DNA of 35,471 bases from Acidobacteriota bacterium (lineage in GTDB: Bacteria; Acidobacteriota; Aminicenantia; UBA2199). Positions 23,131 to 31,288 of this stretch are shown in pieces (position 1 is the first letter of the stretch; each line of letters opens with the position of its first letter). Made by a program: the position numbers and the translations under genes. The stretch is from positions 1 to 35,471 of the forward strand of contig JAHIKI010000002.1 in the NCBI GenBank assembly GCA_018897435.1, written 5' to 3'. The notes under the pieces were generated by a model that ran no database searches, was not told the DNA's origin, and saw nothing but the letters and a program-made list of their open reading frames with translations.

Positions 23131-26100
23131 CGGATGAAGAAAAAAATAAAAATCCTAATCAGTTTTTTTTTATACTTTTCTTTTTGGGAGGCGCCTATTA
23201 CGCCGTCAAATACTACATATACCATTTGATCGTTTCCGGCAGCCGCGTCGACATCCGCTTCAGTGATCTGCGCCTCTCCCTTTTCCCCCTGGGGCTTGAG
23301 ATCCGCGATATCAAAAATTTCCCGATCAAAAACGAAAACCTGGTCTCGTTCTCCGCGGTCAATGTTTACCTGCCGCCAACCTCGCTGTTCATGAAAAAAA
23401 AGGCGATCAGCATTGAGATCGAAAAACCGTTTTTCGTTCTCAACGACGAATTGCTGAAAAGCAAGACCGACGACAAAGCGCTCGGTTCAGCCTTTACCAT
23501 CAACCGCGTCAGCATCCGCCACGGCGAACTCGTCTACAAGGGCAAGGACGTGCAGGTGCAAATGCTCGATTTCAACTTGCAGTCAAGGATCATGACCGCC
23601 GGACTGTCCATGCGCTTGGATTCACCGCATTTGAAAGTCACCATTCCCGTCAGCGGTGAAGCGGTCACGCTGGAAGGCAACCTGACCGGCGATGTCCGCC
23701 GGCAGGGGACTTCCTGGCGGATCAACCAGTTCGTCTGGCAGACCCGGGAGGTTCTCTTCAACCTTAACGGCCGCATCCTGAAAGACGGTTCCTACTATTT
23801 CAATTCGTTCGCCCAGGGCAATCCCGAAAATATCCTGCGCCCGCTGTTGGGAGAATTGACCATCAAGGGCCTGGCCTATGTAAACGCCAAGATCGCCAGG
23901 AATGTGAAAAACAAGGTGCAGATCAAGACCGATTTCACATCGCCTTCCTTCCTGATCATGGAAAATTCCGGCAGCAACCTCTCCGGACATTTGAACTGGA
24001 ACAGCCAGAGCCGCAGCCTGGACCTGGAAGCCGCGTTCGACACACCACTGGCAAGGTCCTCGCTACGTATCGGCAGCAAAAGCGGGGAAACCAATATCGC
24101 GGTCAGGGACATTCCGGCCGCGTACATATCCCGCCTATTGGAAATTGAAGGCGACGCTCCCTTGGCCGGGATCATCACCAACGGCGCCTTGCAGATAAAC
24201 AGTGAATTCCTCCGCGGCCGGGCCGAACTGGATGCTGGCCCTTCCCATTCTTTCAGCCAGCCCTTCGTGGCCAGAGGCACCATTGATTTCCTGCGTGAAA
24301 AGAAAATAAAACAGACCACGTTTTCCGGACAGCGGCTGCAGTTCAACGGCGGGCAGGTCAGCATCAGCGGCAAGACCAATTCGCTGGCCAGGACAACGAA
24401 CATTAAAATTAGCGCCGAATTGGCGAACCTGGAAAACATGACGGCCTACTCAGCCTACTACCTGGACATCGATCTGCTGCCGTGGAAGCTGAGCCGGGGG
24501 AGCGGGTCGTTTCATCTAGATCTGGACAAAGGGCCGGGCCACAAGCAGATCGACAGCCGCTTTACACTTGCCAACTTCCTAGCCAACCAGCAGGGGATCT
24601 CATCGCTGCAGGGCGAAGTCCGCAGCACGCCGCTGCTAAGCCGGGGAGAATTCCTTATCAGCGCACCCGACCTGAGCTGCCGGGCCGAACTGAACATCGC
24701 CGCGCAAAAGACCAGCATCCGCTTCCGGGACGTGGCAGGCGAAGCGCAAAAGATCATGAAGATCCTGGGCATGGATCTAAACTTGCGGGGCAGGATCAGC
24801 GGTGATTTCACCTACAGCTCGGGCCGGGCCTTGCCACGACCGGAACTGTTCGGTTCCCTAACGGCACCGCGGCTGAATTTTATGGGATACGCACTCACAC
24901 AGATGAAGAGCATCCTGCGCTCCAATCTGCAAAATATAACCTTGAGCGGTTTGGAATTTCAATACAAGGGCGGCCGGGCCCATGCCGAGGTCAGCATCGA
25001 TTACGGGCAGAAAAAGTTCGACCTGCAGGGCCGCATCGACGGCATGGACGTCGCCCGATTGCACGGAGAATTCAGCGGCCGGGCCGACCTGGAGATCGAC
25101 GGCCGCGGGGAATTCCTTAAAGATCCGCTGGCGTTATCCTACCGATTCAGCAAAATTCATTTTTACCGCGACCGCGAATTCAGCGTCAAAGGCAGCGCCA
25201 AAATATTAACCGATTTTTCCGATTTCACCCTGAACACCAGTGGTGAAGTGCTCAACCAGGACGGCGTTTCCCCGTTTTCGATCGATATCAGCCGCAAAGC
25301 TTCGCGCTATTCCGGGTCATTCAATTTGAACCTGATGGATCTGAACCTGCTGATTCCCTGGAAAAACAATGCCGGCAGCATGCGTTTATTGGGACAAATT
25401 TATTCGGACAGCAGCGGCATCATCAACAGCCGGGGAGTGGCCATTTTTTCCGGCCAGACCCTCTCCTTGCCGAACTTCTCCCATTCACTGGACAATTTTC
25501 AGGGAACAATCACTTTTGTCAATAAGAATTTTATCCTGCAGTCGCTGCGCGGTGAAATGGGCGGCGGCACGGTGGAAGGCAATGGACGCCTGGTCATCGG
25601 CCCCAGCAGTTTGCAAAGCATGACCTTCAACCTCCAGGGAAAAGACCTGCGCCTTTATCCCATGGACCGTGTCTCCTGCCTAGTCGATCCCGACCTGACC
25701 CTGAAATACCGACAGAAAAAATTGCTGCTGTCCGGAACCCTGGTCTTCCAGTCGGTCGATTGGCAAAGAGAGATCGATGAACGCCTCATCTTTAACACCC
25801 GCTCGGAACTGTCAACCGCCGAATCAAAGATCCAGGAAATGCTGCAGCTGGATATTGAGATGAACAGCGAAAATATCCTGATGAGCAATTCCTTGGGCCG
25901 CGTCAAAGGCAAATTCAAGTTGCGGCTGACCGGCAATGCCAATTTCCCCATTTTAAGCGGGACCTGCGAAGGCAGCCAGGGAGAGATCTATTTTTCCGAC
26001 CGTTCCTTCAACCTGCTTAAAGCCAAACTGGTTTTCAAAAACAATTTTTTCATCGATCCGCTGATCCAGGTCGAATCGGAAGCGTTCATCCAGAATTACC

Positions 26101-26558
26101 GCATCCGCTTCGACATCCGCGGCAGCGTCTCACGCGCCAAACCCGAACTGGTTTCCTCGCCGCCGTTGCCGCCCCAGGATATCCTGGCCCTGGTCTCTTT
26201 GGGCGAGGGGTTTAAAAGAACGGGTTCGGCGGAACTCAGCTCGCAACTGGGCAGTACGGCCATGGTCACCACCAAGCTGACCGAAGAGATCAAGAAACGG
26301 GCCGACAAGCTGTTGGGCATCAACCTGCTGCGCATCGATCCCATCCTCTCCGGTCAATCGGAACTGGACACTTCGCGGCTGACCATCGGCAAAACCATCT
26401 CCAAGGATCTGATCGTCGTCTACTCCACCAACCTGTCCACGTCGCGCCAGGAAATCCTCTACATGCAATACCAACTGTCCCCGGCCATCTCCCTGATCGC
26501 CATGAGAAATGAAGAAGGGCGCTACAGTCTCGACCTGCGCCTGCGCACCCGGCGCTGA
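23109..26558 (+). CDS. tamB: TamB-like (DUF490) envelope lipid-transfer protein
   Basis: 1149 residues as an open frame. A short N-terminal membrane anchor ([20 protein letters not shown]) is followed by a long beta-rich AsmA/TamB-like repeat body and a C-terminal DUF490 domain ending with [27 protein letters not shown]. The family bridges inner and outer membrane and moves lipid or assists barrel assembly. The start is doubtful. The frame begins at a TTG inside the upstream gene with no ribosome site. A much better start, ATG at 23134 ([12 protein letters not shown]), is in another frame and would join this one if the T9 run at 23163-23171 had one more T. It is followed 1 base later by an Omp85 gene, the usual TAM partner. 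Confidence 0.82.
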   Translation: MAKGQALTDEEKNKNPNQFFFILFFLGGAYYAVKYYIYHLIVSGSRVDIRFSDLRLSLFPLGLEIRDIKNFPIKNENLVSFSAVNVYLPPTSLFMKKKAISIEIEKPFFVLNDELLKSKTDDKALGSAFTINRVSIRHGELVYKGKDVQVQMLDFNLQSRIMTAGLSMRLDSPHLKVTIPVSGEAVTLEGNLTGDVRRQGTSWRINQFVWQTREVLFNLNGRILKDGSYYFNSFAQGNPENILRPLLGELTIKGLAYVNAKIARNVKNKVQIKTDFTSPSFLIMENSGSNLSGHLNWNSQSRSLDLEAAFDTPLARSSLRIGSKSGETNIAVRDIPAAYISRLLEIEGDAPLAGIITNGALQINSEFLRGRAELDAGPSHSFSQPFVARGTIDFLREKKIKQTTFSGQRLQFNGGQVSISGKTNSLARTTNIKISAELANLENMTAYSAYYLDIDLLPWKLSRGSGSFHLDLDKGPGHKQIDSRFTLANFLANQQGISSLQGEVRSTPLLSRGEFLISAPDLSCRAELNIAAQKTSIRFRDVAGEAQKIMKILGMDLNLRGRISGDFTYSSGRALPRPELFGSLTAPRLNFMGYALTQMKSILRSNLQNITLSGLEFQYKGGRAHAEVSIDYGQKKFDLQGRIDGMDVARLHGEFSGRADLEIDGRGEFLKDPLALSYRFSKIHFYRDREFSVKGSAKILTDFSDFTLNTSGEVLNQDGVSPFSIDISRKASRYSGSFNLNLMDLNLLIPWKNNAGSMRLLGQIYSDSSGIINSRGVAIFSGQTLSLPNFSHSLDNFQGTITFVNKNFILQSLRGEMGGGTVEGNGRLVIGPSSLQSMTFNLQGKDLRLYPMDRVSCLVDPDLTLKYRQKKLLLSGTLVFQSVDWQREIDERLIFNTRSELSTAESKIQEMLQLDIEMNSENILMSNSLGRVKGKFKLRLTGNANFPILSGTCEGSQGEIYFSDRSFNLLKAKLVFKNNFFIDPLIQVESEAFIQNYRIRFDIRGSVSRAKPELVSSPPLPPQDILALVSLGEGFKRTGSAELSSQLGSTAMVTTKLTEEIKKRADKLLGINLLRIDPILSGQSELDTSRLTIGKTISKDLIVVYSTNLSTSRQEILYMQYQLSPAISLIAMRNEEGRYSLDLRLRTRR

Positions 26559-26559
26559 A

Positions 26560-29295
26560 ATGGCCGTGAACTATCGCAAGATCTTCCGTCGGCAATTGCT
26601 CCCGGCCGTATTTTGCCTGCTTTTGCTGCAACCAGGGCGGCTGGCCGCCGCTCCGATCTGGGAAAATATAAAGGTCGGACAGATCCTGATGCTGAACGTA
26701 GACCAAAAGAGCGATCCCCGTCTGCTCCCTTATCGCGCCCTGATCAGCATACACAGCGGCGACTCCTACCATTACCGGAATGTCAGGAAAAGCATCGAGA
26801 ACTTATTCAAAACCGGGGTGTTTGCCGGCATTGAAGTCAAGGTCCAAATCCGGGATGCCGACCTGCTGGACGTCTTTTTCATCCTGCAGAACAAACCGAT
26901 CATCCGCGCCTTGCGATTCAGTGAAAGCAACTTCATCGGCAAACGGGAATTGCGCGCCGCCATTTATTCCCTGCGCACGAACGATCTGTTCGAAGCGAGC
27001 AAATTGGCCAAGGCCGTGGACGAACTGCAAGCCCTGCTCAAAGCCAAGGGCTATTTCAACGCCCGGATATCACCGCGGATCCTTATGGACAAAAAACGTT
27101 CCGACTGCACCATCCAATTCGCCATCGTTTGGGGCAAGATCGCCCGCATCAGACAATTGCTGGTCCAGGTCAACGACGATGAACTAGGGCGGATCATTCC
27201 GGGTTACTTTAAAAACTCCGGCTTCTATATCCAAAGCGAATTCGCCAGAAAAATCGAAAAAACCAGGAAACTTCTGAAAAAAAATCTCTATTATTTTCCG
27301 GAAATAAAAGTTCAGGAAGATTTCCTCGATCGCGAACGCTCGCTTCTGGATATCACCATCGACATCGCTTGCGGCTACAAGTACAATTTCGTTTTTCAGG
27401 GCATGGCCGCCAGGATGTCCCTGATCTCCGAGATCTGGGAACGTCAGGTCTTTGAAAAATGGGCCGAAGAGGAAAGCCGGGCCCGGCTGTTGAACTATCT
27501 GAAAAATGAGGGTCACTTCGACGCCCGCATCACTTCCGCCATCAGCACGGACGGGGTGAACAAAACAATCGTCTTCACGGTCCAAAAAAACCGCCGTTAC
27601 CGGCTGGGGACAATCACCGTGCACGGCAACCAGTCGGTAAGCGACGAAAAAATCAGGGAGATCATCAAGACCGATGACCTGATCTTCCATAAACTATTCT
27701 GGCTGCGGCTCAATTCTCTTATAGCCGATATGGAAGTTCTCAAGCTTTTTTATTACTACCAGGGGATATCACCTGTCGAGATCCAACTGGAACCGAGTTT
27801 CCGGGGCAAATACGCCGATATCGATTTTGTCATCAACGAAGGCCGGAAATTCCTTGTCGATAACGTCGAATTCAGCGGCAACCGGACCTTTCCCAGCCAG
27901 GAACTTTACCGGCTGATGCGCAGCAAGTCCGGCAGCCCCTATGTCCCCCGGCAGTTCAGCGAAGACATCGACCGGCTGCAGAATTTTTACTGGAATCGCG
28001 GTTATGATGAAGCGACCGTCAGTTACGAACTGTCGCCGGGACAACAAAAATCGCTCCTGATTAAGATTGACGAAAAGCAATTGAAAAAAATGGGCGAGCT
28101 GATCATCATCGGTGCTTCCAATCCCCAGAAAAACCTGATCAAAAAACGATTCCCCCTGCGCCAAGGCCAGCCATTCAGCCGCAATCAGATCGACGCCTTC
28201 CGCTCTGAAATTGAAAACAGCGCCATTTTTTCCGAGATCAGGCTGGACAAGATCGAAAATGACCAGGGCACCATCGACATACTGGCCAAAGTCACTCCCG
28301 ACCGCAGCCGTTTCTATGGTTTCGGCTTCGGCTGGGAAGAAAGACGGGGTCCGCGCGGCACTCTGGAGTACCAGGAAAAAAATCTGTTCAACTCCATCTC
28401 CTCGGTAGCCGTCATCCTGCAACTGGGCTTGAACGAGCGCCGCGGCATCCTGTCCCTTGACACCCCCTATTTTTTCAAAAACTTGATCACTACTTCGTTC
28501 AAGATCTGGGAAGAAGACGAAACCTATCCCAGCTACCGCTTCAACCGCTGGGGACTGGGCGCCACCTTGGTAAAGAAATTCTCGGACAAGCTGTATTTCC
28601 TGGGCTCAGCAAAGTGGTACCGCACCACCCTGACCGAATTGGCCATCCCGGTGGTGTTCAACGTCGACCAGTTGAACAAACCTTTCGACACAACCGCCCT
28701 CTCACTTTCTTTCGTTAATGAGAACCGCGATAACCCGTTCAATCCCCGCAACGGCGATTTTCTCAACGCCGAAATGAAATTGGGCTTGCCGGTTTTCGAA
28801 AAGGATTACACGTTTATAAAACTCTTTTGGAATTACCAAAAGCACTATCCCATCCTGCGCGAAGGCACATTTTCCTTTTCCGTCAAGAACGGATTCGGTT
28901 TCGGCGACATGTCGATCAGCGAACGTTTTTTCGCCGGCGGTTCCCATTCCTTCCGCGGCACGCGCAATGACCGCCTGGGCCCGATCAACCTGGACACTAT
29001 CGAGCCCGAGGGCCGGCCCGAGGGCGGCAATATCCTGCTGCTGTTCAACCTGGAAGTCACCGTGCCCAGCCTGCTCATCCCCATGGAAAACCTGTATTAC
29101 ACTTTTTTCGCCGACGTGGGCAACGTTTTCAGCAAGTCCAGCGACTTCAACCTGAACAAGATGGAGCGGGCCCTGGGCTTCGGCCTGAAATACCGCACCC
29201 CGCTCGGCCCCATCCGCCTCGATTTCGCCTTCAACCTGCGCAAAGCCGCCGAGCAGAATTTCTTCATTCACATCGGCATCGGCAACGTGTATTAA
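26560..29295 (+). CDS. Omp85-family outer-membrane protein (BamA/TamA-like)
   Basis: 911 residues. A signal peptide (about 1-31, ending RLAAA) is followed by about five POTRA domains (residues about 35-480; for example IIRALRFSESNFIGKRELRAAIYSLR, IDFVINEGRKFLVDNVEFSGNRTFPSQELYRLM). The 16-strand barrel contains FAGGSHSFRGT, matching the conserved loop-6 RG motif. The protein ends HIGIGNVY. The start at 26560 leaves only one base after the tamB stop (TGAAATG), so the two are translationally coupled. In that context a TamA-like role is more likely than being the sole BamA, but the POTRA number is BamA-like. A short copy of its 3' end lies at 30582-30617. Confidence 0.9.
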   Translation: MAVNYRKIFRRQLLPAVFCLLLLQPGRLAAAPIWENIKVGQILMLNVDQKSDPRLLPYRALISIHSGDSYHYRNVRKSIENLFKTGVFAGIEVKVQIRDADLLDVFFILQNKPIIRALRFSESNFIGKRELRAAIYSLRTNDLFEASKLAKAVDELQALLKAKGYFNARISPRILMDKKRSDCTIQFAIVWGKIARIRQLLVQVNDDELGRIIPGYFKNSGFYIQSEFARKIEKTRKLLKKNLYYFPEIKVQEDFLDRERSLLDITIDIACGYKYNFVFQGMAARMSLISEIWERQVFEKWAEEESRARLLNYLKNEGHFDARITSAISTDGVNKTIVFTVQKNRRYRLGTITVHGNQSVSDEKIREIIKTDDLIFHKLFWLRLNSLIADMEVLKLFYYYQGISPVEIQLEPSFRGKYADIDFVINEGRKFLVDNVEFSGNRTFPSQELYRLMRSKSGSPYVPRQFSEDIDRLQNFYWNRGYDEATVSYELSPGQQKSLLIKIDEKQLKKMGELIIIGASNPQKNLIKKRFPLRQGQPFSRNQIDAFRSEIENSAIFSEIRLDKIENDQGTIDILAKVTPDRSRFYGFGFGWEERRGPRGTLEYQEKNLFNSISSVAVILQLGLNERRGILSLDTPYFFKNLITTSFKIWEEDETYPSYRFNRWGLGATLVKKFSDKLYFLGSAKWYRTTLTELAIPVVFNVDQLNKPFDTTALSLSFVNENRDNPFNPRNGDFLNAEMKLGLPVFEKDYTFIKLFWNYQKHYPILREGTFSFSVKNGFGFGDMSISERFFAGGSHSFRGTRNDRLGPINLDTIEPEGRPEGGNILLLFNLEVTVPSLLIPMENLYYTFFADVGNVFSKSSDFNLNKMERALGFGLKYRTPLGPIRLDFAFNLRKAAEQNFFIHIGIGNVY

Positions 29296-29335
29296 AAATA
29301 AATCAATCGTTTTTTTAATACAATCAAAAAAAATT

Positions 29336-29841
29336 TTATCTCTTTTTTGGCTTCGGATTGATTGCATTGGCCTTATCCAGCAAATCGACTGGATTGGCAA
29401 AAGAAGGCATGGCAAAGGAAAAAATGGTATGACCTTTGCCATTGGCGATAGCCAAATCGCCGAGCTGGATGATGCTCATCCCGATCAAGATATCGATCCC
29501 CGGACTGTTCAATTCGCACTCGGTTACTTTCACATTCTCGATCATGACTCGGTTCGGCAAACCTATATTTACAAAATAAGTAAAGACTTCCATTTCACTG
29601 TTCACGCCGCGGACGATGGTCCTCCCGGTGGGAACCAAAGCAAGCTGCTTGACGATCGACCTGGTGATCACCGAATCGGTCGCTCCAGTGTCCCAAATGG
29701 CGTTAACCTTTATTTGTTTTGCAGTGCCAGAGCATGGGCGATGGCGCTGGGAGTTTCCACGTAAGCGGGGGTGACGATCTCACTCACAATTCTACCGCGG
29801 AATTCGGTCCGGAAAGCATGATGGATCGTCTTGTTCTTCAT
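29336..29841 (-). pseudogene. Retropepsin-like aspartic protease, frameshifted
   Basis: From the ATG at 29841 the first frame gives 43 residues (MKNKTIHHAFRTEFRG...ALALQNK) and stops at 29710-29712. The -1 frame continues at once with IKVNAIWDTGATDSVIT, the catalytic DTG loop of retropepsin-like proteases, then SPGIDILIGMSIIQLGDLAI, the flap/second hydrophobic-Gly motif, and ends at 29336. One base appears to be missing near 29708-29722. Repaired, the protein would be about 167 residues, normal for prokaryotic single-domain retropepsins. It starts 3 bases after the DUF5678-like gene and would be translationally coupled. It is either a pseudogene, a base error, or (less likely) a frameshift read-through. 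Confidence 0.72.
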
Positions 29842-29844
29842 CAC

Positions 29845-30081
29845 TCAGCGGAGACAGACCCGTGAGTGAAAGCGCTGGATATAATCTTTTTCCTTGGCGG
29901 TGATCTTCTGGATAAGGAAAGTTCCCAAAGCGAATTTTTTTGAAGCTACCTGCAAGGCCTCGGCTTCCGAGGGATACACCCCGACCACTTCTTCATTTTT
30001 AATGACAATGGTCTTGCCCAGGTATTTTTTTTGCAATTCATTCTTGTGTTCTTTAAAAAAATTGAACTCTTTTTCGAGCAT
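29845..30081 (-). CDS. DUF5678-like small protein
   Basis: 78 residues beginning MLEKEFNFFKEHKNELQKKYLGKTIVIKNEEVVGVYPSEAEA; this layout of two short helices, a GK.IVI.....V.GVY hairpin and a final helix is typical of DUF5678. The family often precedes retropepsin-like genes, as here. GAGGGA lies 5 bases before the ATG at 30081, and a consensus promoter ends 16 bases before it. An ATG 45 bases upstream lies within the promoter and was rejected. The function is unknown. The gene is intact although its partner is frameshifted. Confidence 0.72.
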   Translation of the reverse strand: MLEKEFNFFKEHKNELQKKYLGKTIVIKNEEVVGVYPSEAEALQVASKKFALGTFLIQKITAKEKDYIQRFHSRVCLR

Positions 30082-30097
30082 TGATCCCTCTGCTAAA

Positions 30098-30126
30098 ATA
30101 ATATGGCAATTCCCCGATTTTGTCAA
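30098..30126 (-). promoter_or_regulatory. Promoter of the DUF5678/retropepsin pair
   Basis: On the minus strand TTGACA (30121-30126) and TATTAT (30098-30103) are spaced exactly 17 bp apart. Transcription should start near 30091, giving a short leader with GAGGGA. Confidence 0.7.
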
Positions 30127-30228
30127 TTAAAAAAGCATTTGCTTTCACTTATTTGAGGTAGTGTCAAGATTTTTTCCCTGTAAAGAATACCCAAGATCAG
30201 TTTGCGATCTTTTTAAGTTTAGATAAGC

Positions 30229-30548
30229 CTATAAAATATCTGATGCTTCTTTAATCTCTTTCTCTCTTTCTTTTTGAACTTGTTTCCCATCTCCAACAGA
30301 AGTAAATGAAACTATCCCCTCATCAATTGAACTTGTGTGTCGTGATATTTCTATTTTTCTGTTTCCATTTTTCCAAAATACTTCTTTCTGAATAAATTTT
30401 GCACCCATTCTATTCTGAATTTCATATTCCTTAATCTTTAGTGGCTTACCAAATTAAAATAAATTTCAATCACTGGGGTAATTCGTCTCGATAAAATTCT
30501 AGTAAAAAGATTTGTGGATGAAAAGAGAAATTGAAAATTAAAATTCAT
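30229..30548 (-). pseudogene. Decayed small gene of unknown family
   Basis: Two overlapping minus-strand frames look like one gene broken by a single-base shift near 30440-30453. The first runs from ATG 30548 (MNFNFQFLFSS...RRITPVIEIYF) to a stop at 30438. The second runs from about 30453 (GKPLKIKEYEIQNRMGAKF ... KEIKEASDIL) to a stop at 30229. The second part has a protein-like residue mix despite the low GC of the region. No Shine-Dalgarno is present. The only other structure in 30130-30228 is a weak hairpin (AAGATC/GATCTT, 30193-30211). No family was recognised. Confidence 0.4.
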
Positions 30549-30581
30549 TAAACCGGAAATCGTTTATCTACCCGTGTTTCG

Positions 30582-30617
30582 ATGGTTTTTTCTATCGGCA
30601 TCGGCAACGTCTACTGA
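30582..30617 (+). pseudogene. Remnant copy of the 3' end of the Omp85 gene
   Basis: Read on the plus strand this encodes MVFSIGIGNVY and a stop. The intact gene ends NFFIHIGIGNVY and a stop. Seventeen consecutive bases (30594-30610) are identical to 29272-29288, in the same reading frame and ending at the same stop position. The preceding codons (TGNRLSTRVS, from about 30552) could be a further diverged barrel strand. It lies 1.3 kb downstream of the real gene end in the same orientation, with AT-rich accessory genes between. Confidence 0.65.
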
Positions 30618-30672
30618 GCGATCCGGCGATCCCGGTCACAGAAAACAAATTCAAAGATATTTTAATTAGGGC

Positions 30673-30701
30673 TTGACAACCTTATATTAAGGTTATAAAA
30701 T
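30673..30701 (+). promoter_or_regulatory. Operator-bearing promoter of the nucleotidyltransferase module
   Basis: TTGACA (30673-30678) and TAAAAT (30696-30701) are spaced 17 bp apart. The spacer is almost filled by an inverted repeat, AACCTTA (30678-30684) and TAAGGTT (30688-30694). A protein bound there would block RNA polymerase. The predicted start of transcription (about 30708) lies 2 bases before the ATG at 30710. Confidence 0.65.
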
Positions 30702-30709
30702 CCTAATTG

Positions 30710-31288
30710 ATGATTGAAAATAAGAACATAGAAATGATCTTTTCTGCCCTGGACAAGCAACTCGCGGTCAGTGGGGACAGAGGGATATCCCTGGTCGTTT
30801 GCGGCGGCACGGCATTGGCCGCCCTGGGCCTGGTGACCAGAACGACGAAGGATGTTGATGTGCTGGGCTCACTGAAAGGAGGAAGAATACATCAGATCGG
30901 CAAGTTCCCCTCCTGGCTCAGCGAAGCGGCCAAAAAAGTTGCCCGGGATTTCAACCTGCCGGAAGGCTGGCTGAACCTCGGGCCAGAATCGCAGTTGGAC
31001 ACGGGGCTCCCGGAAGGGCTGTCGAAAAGGCTGCAGAAAATAATCTATGGAGAGCGGTTGATAATTCATTTCATTAGCCGCGTCGACCAGATCCACTTCA
31101 AGCTTTACGCTTCCCTGGACCGCGGTGGCTATCATGTGGAAGATCTGTTCAAGCTGAACCCTTCAGAAGCCGAACTTTTCACAGCCTGCCGCTGGGTGCT
31201 CACCCAGGACGTGTCGATCGAATTCAAGCAGATTCTTATTTCATTCTTAAAGAAGCAAGGCCATGAAAAACTCGCCGGCAAAATTTAA
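30710..31288 (+). CDS. DUF6036/AbiEii-like nucleotidyltransferase, candidate toxin
   Basis: 192 residues. VVCGGTALAALGLVTRTTKDVDVLG contains the GG[T/S] motif (32-34) and the DxD metal pair (D48, D50) of the Pol-beta nucleotidyltransferase superfamily, as in DUF6036, AbiEii and MenT proteins. The rest is mostly helical (LSEAAKKVARDF, EAELFTACRWVLTQD). It may add nucleotides to tRNA or protein; the substrate is unknown. The ATG at 30710 follows a TTG at 30707, and the promoter predicts an almost leaderless message. It overlaps the next gene by 26 bases, so the two are coupled. The partner is a DNA-binding-like protein and the promoter carries an operator, which together suggest a toxin-antitoxin or phage-defence module. 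Confidence 0.75.
   Translation: MIENKNIEMIFSALDKQLAVSGDRGISLVVCGGTALAALGLVTRTTKDVDVLGSLKGGRIHQIGKFPSWLSEAAKKVARDFNLPEGWLNLGPESQLDTGLPEGLSKRLQKIIYGERLIIHFISRVDQIHFKLYASLDRGGYHVEDLFKLNPSEAELFTACRWVLTQDVSIEFKQILISFLKKQGHEKLAGKI

Noticed and set aside
29700-29730. Programmed -1 ribosomal frameshift in the retropepsin-like gene
   Set aside because: The site lacks an X XXY YYZ slippery heptamer in the right register and no clear stimulatory structure is seen. A missing base is the simpler reading.
30193-30216. Small terminator-like hairpin AAGATC/GATCTT with a T run
   Set aside because: Only six pairs, and no plus-strand gene ends upstream of it; not strong enough to list.
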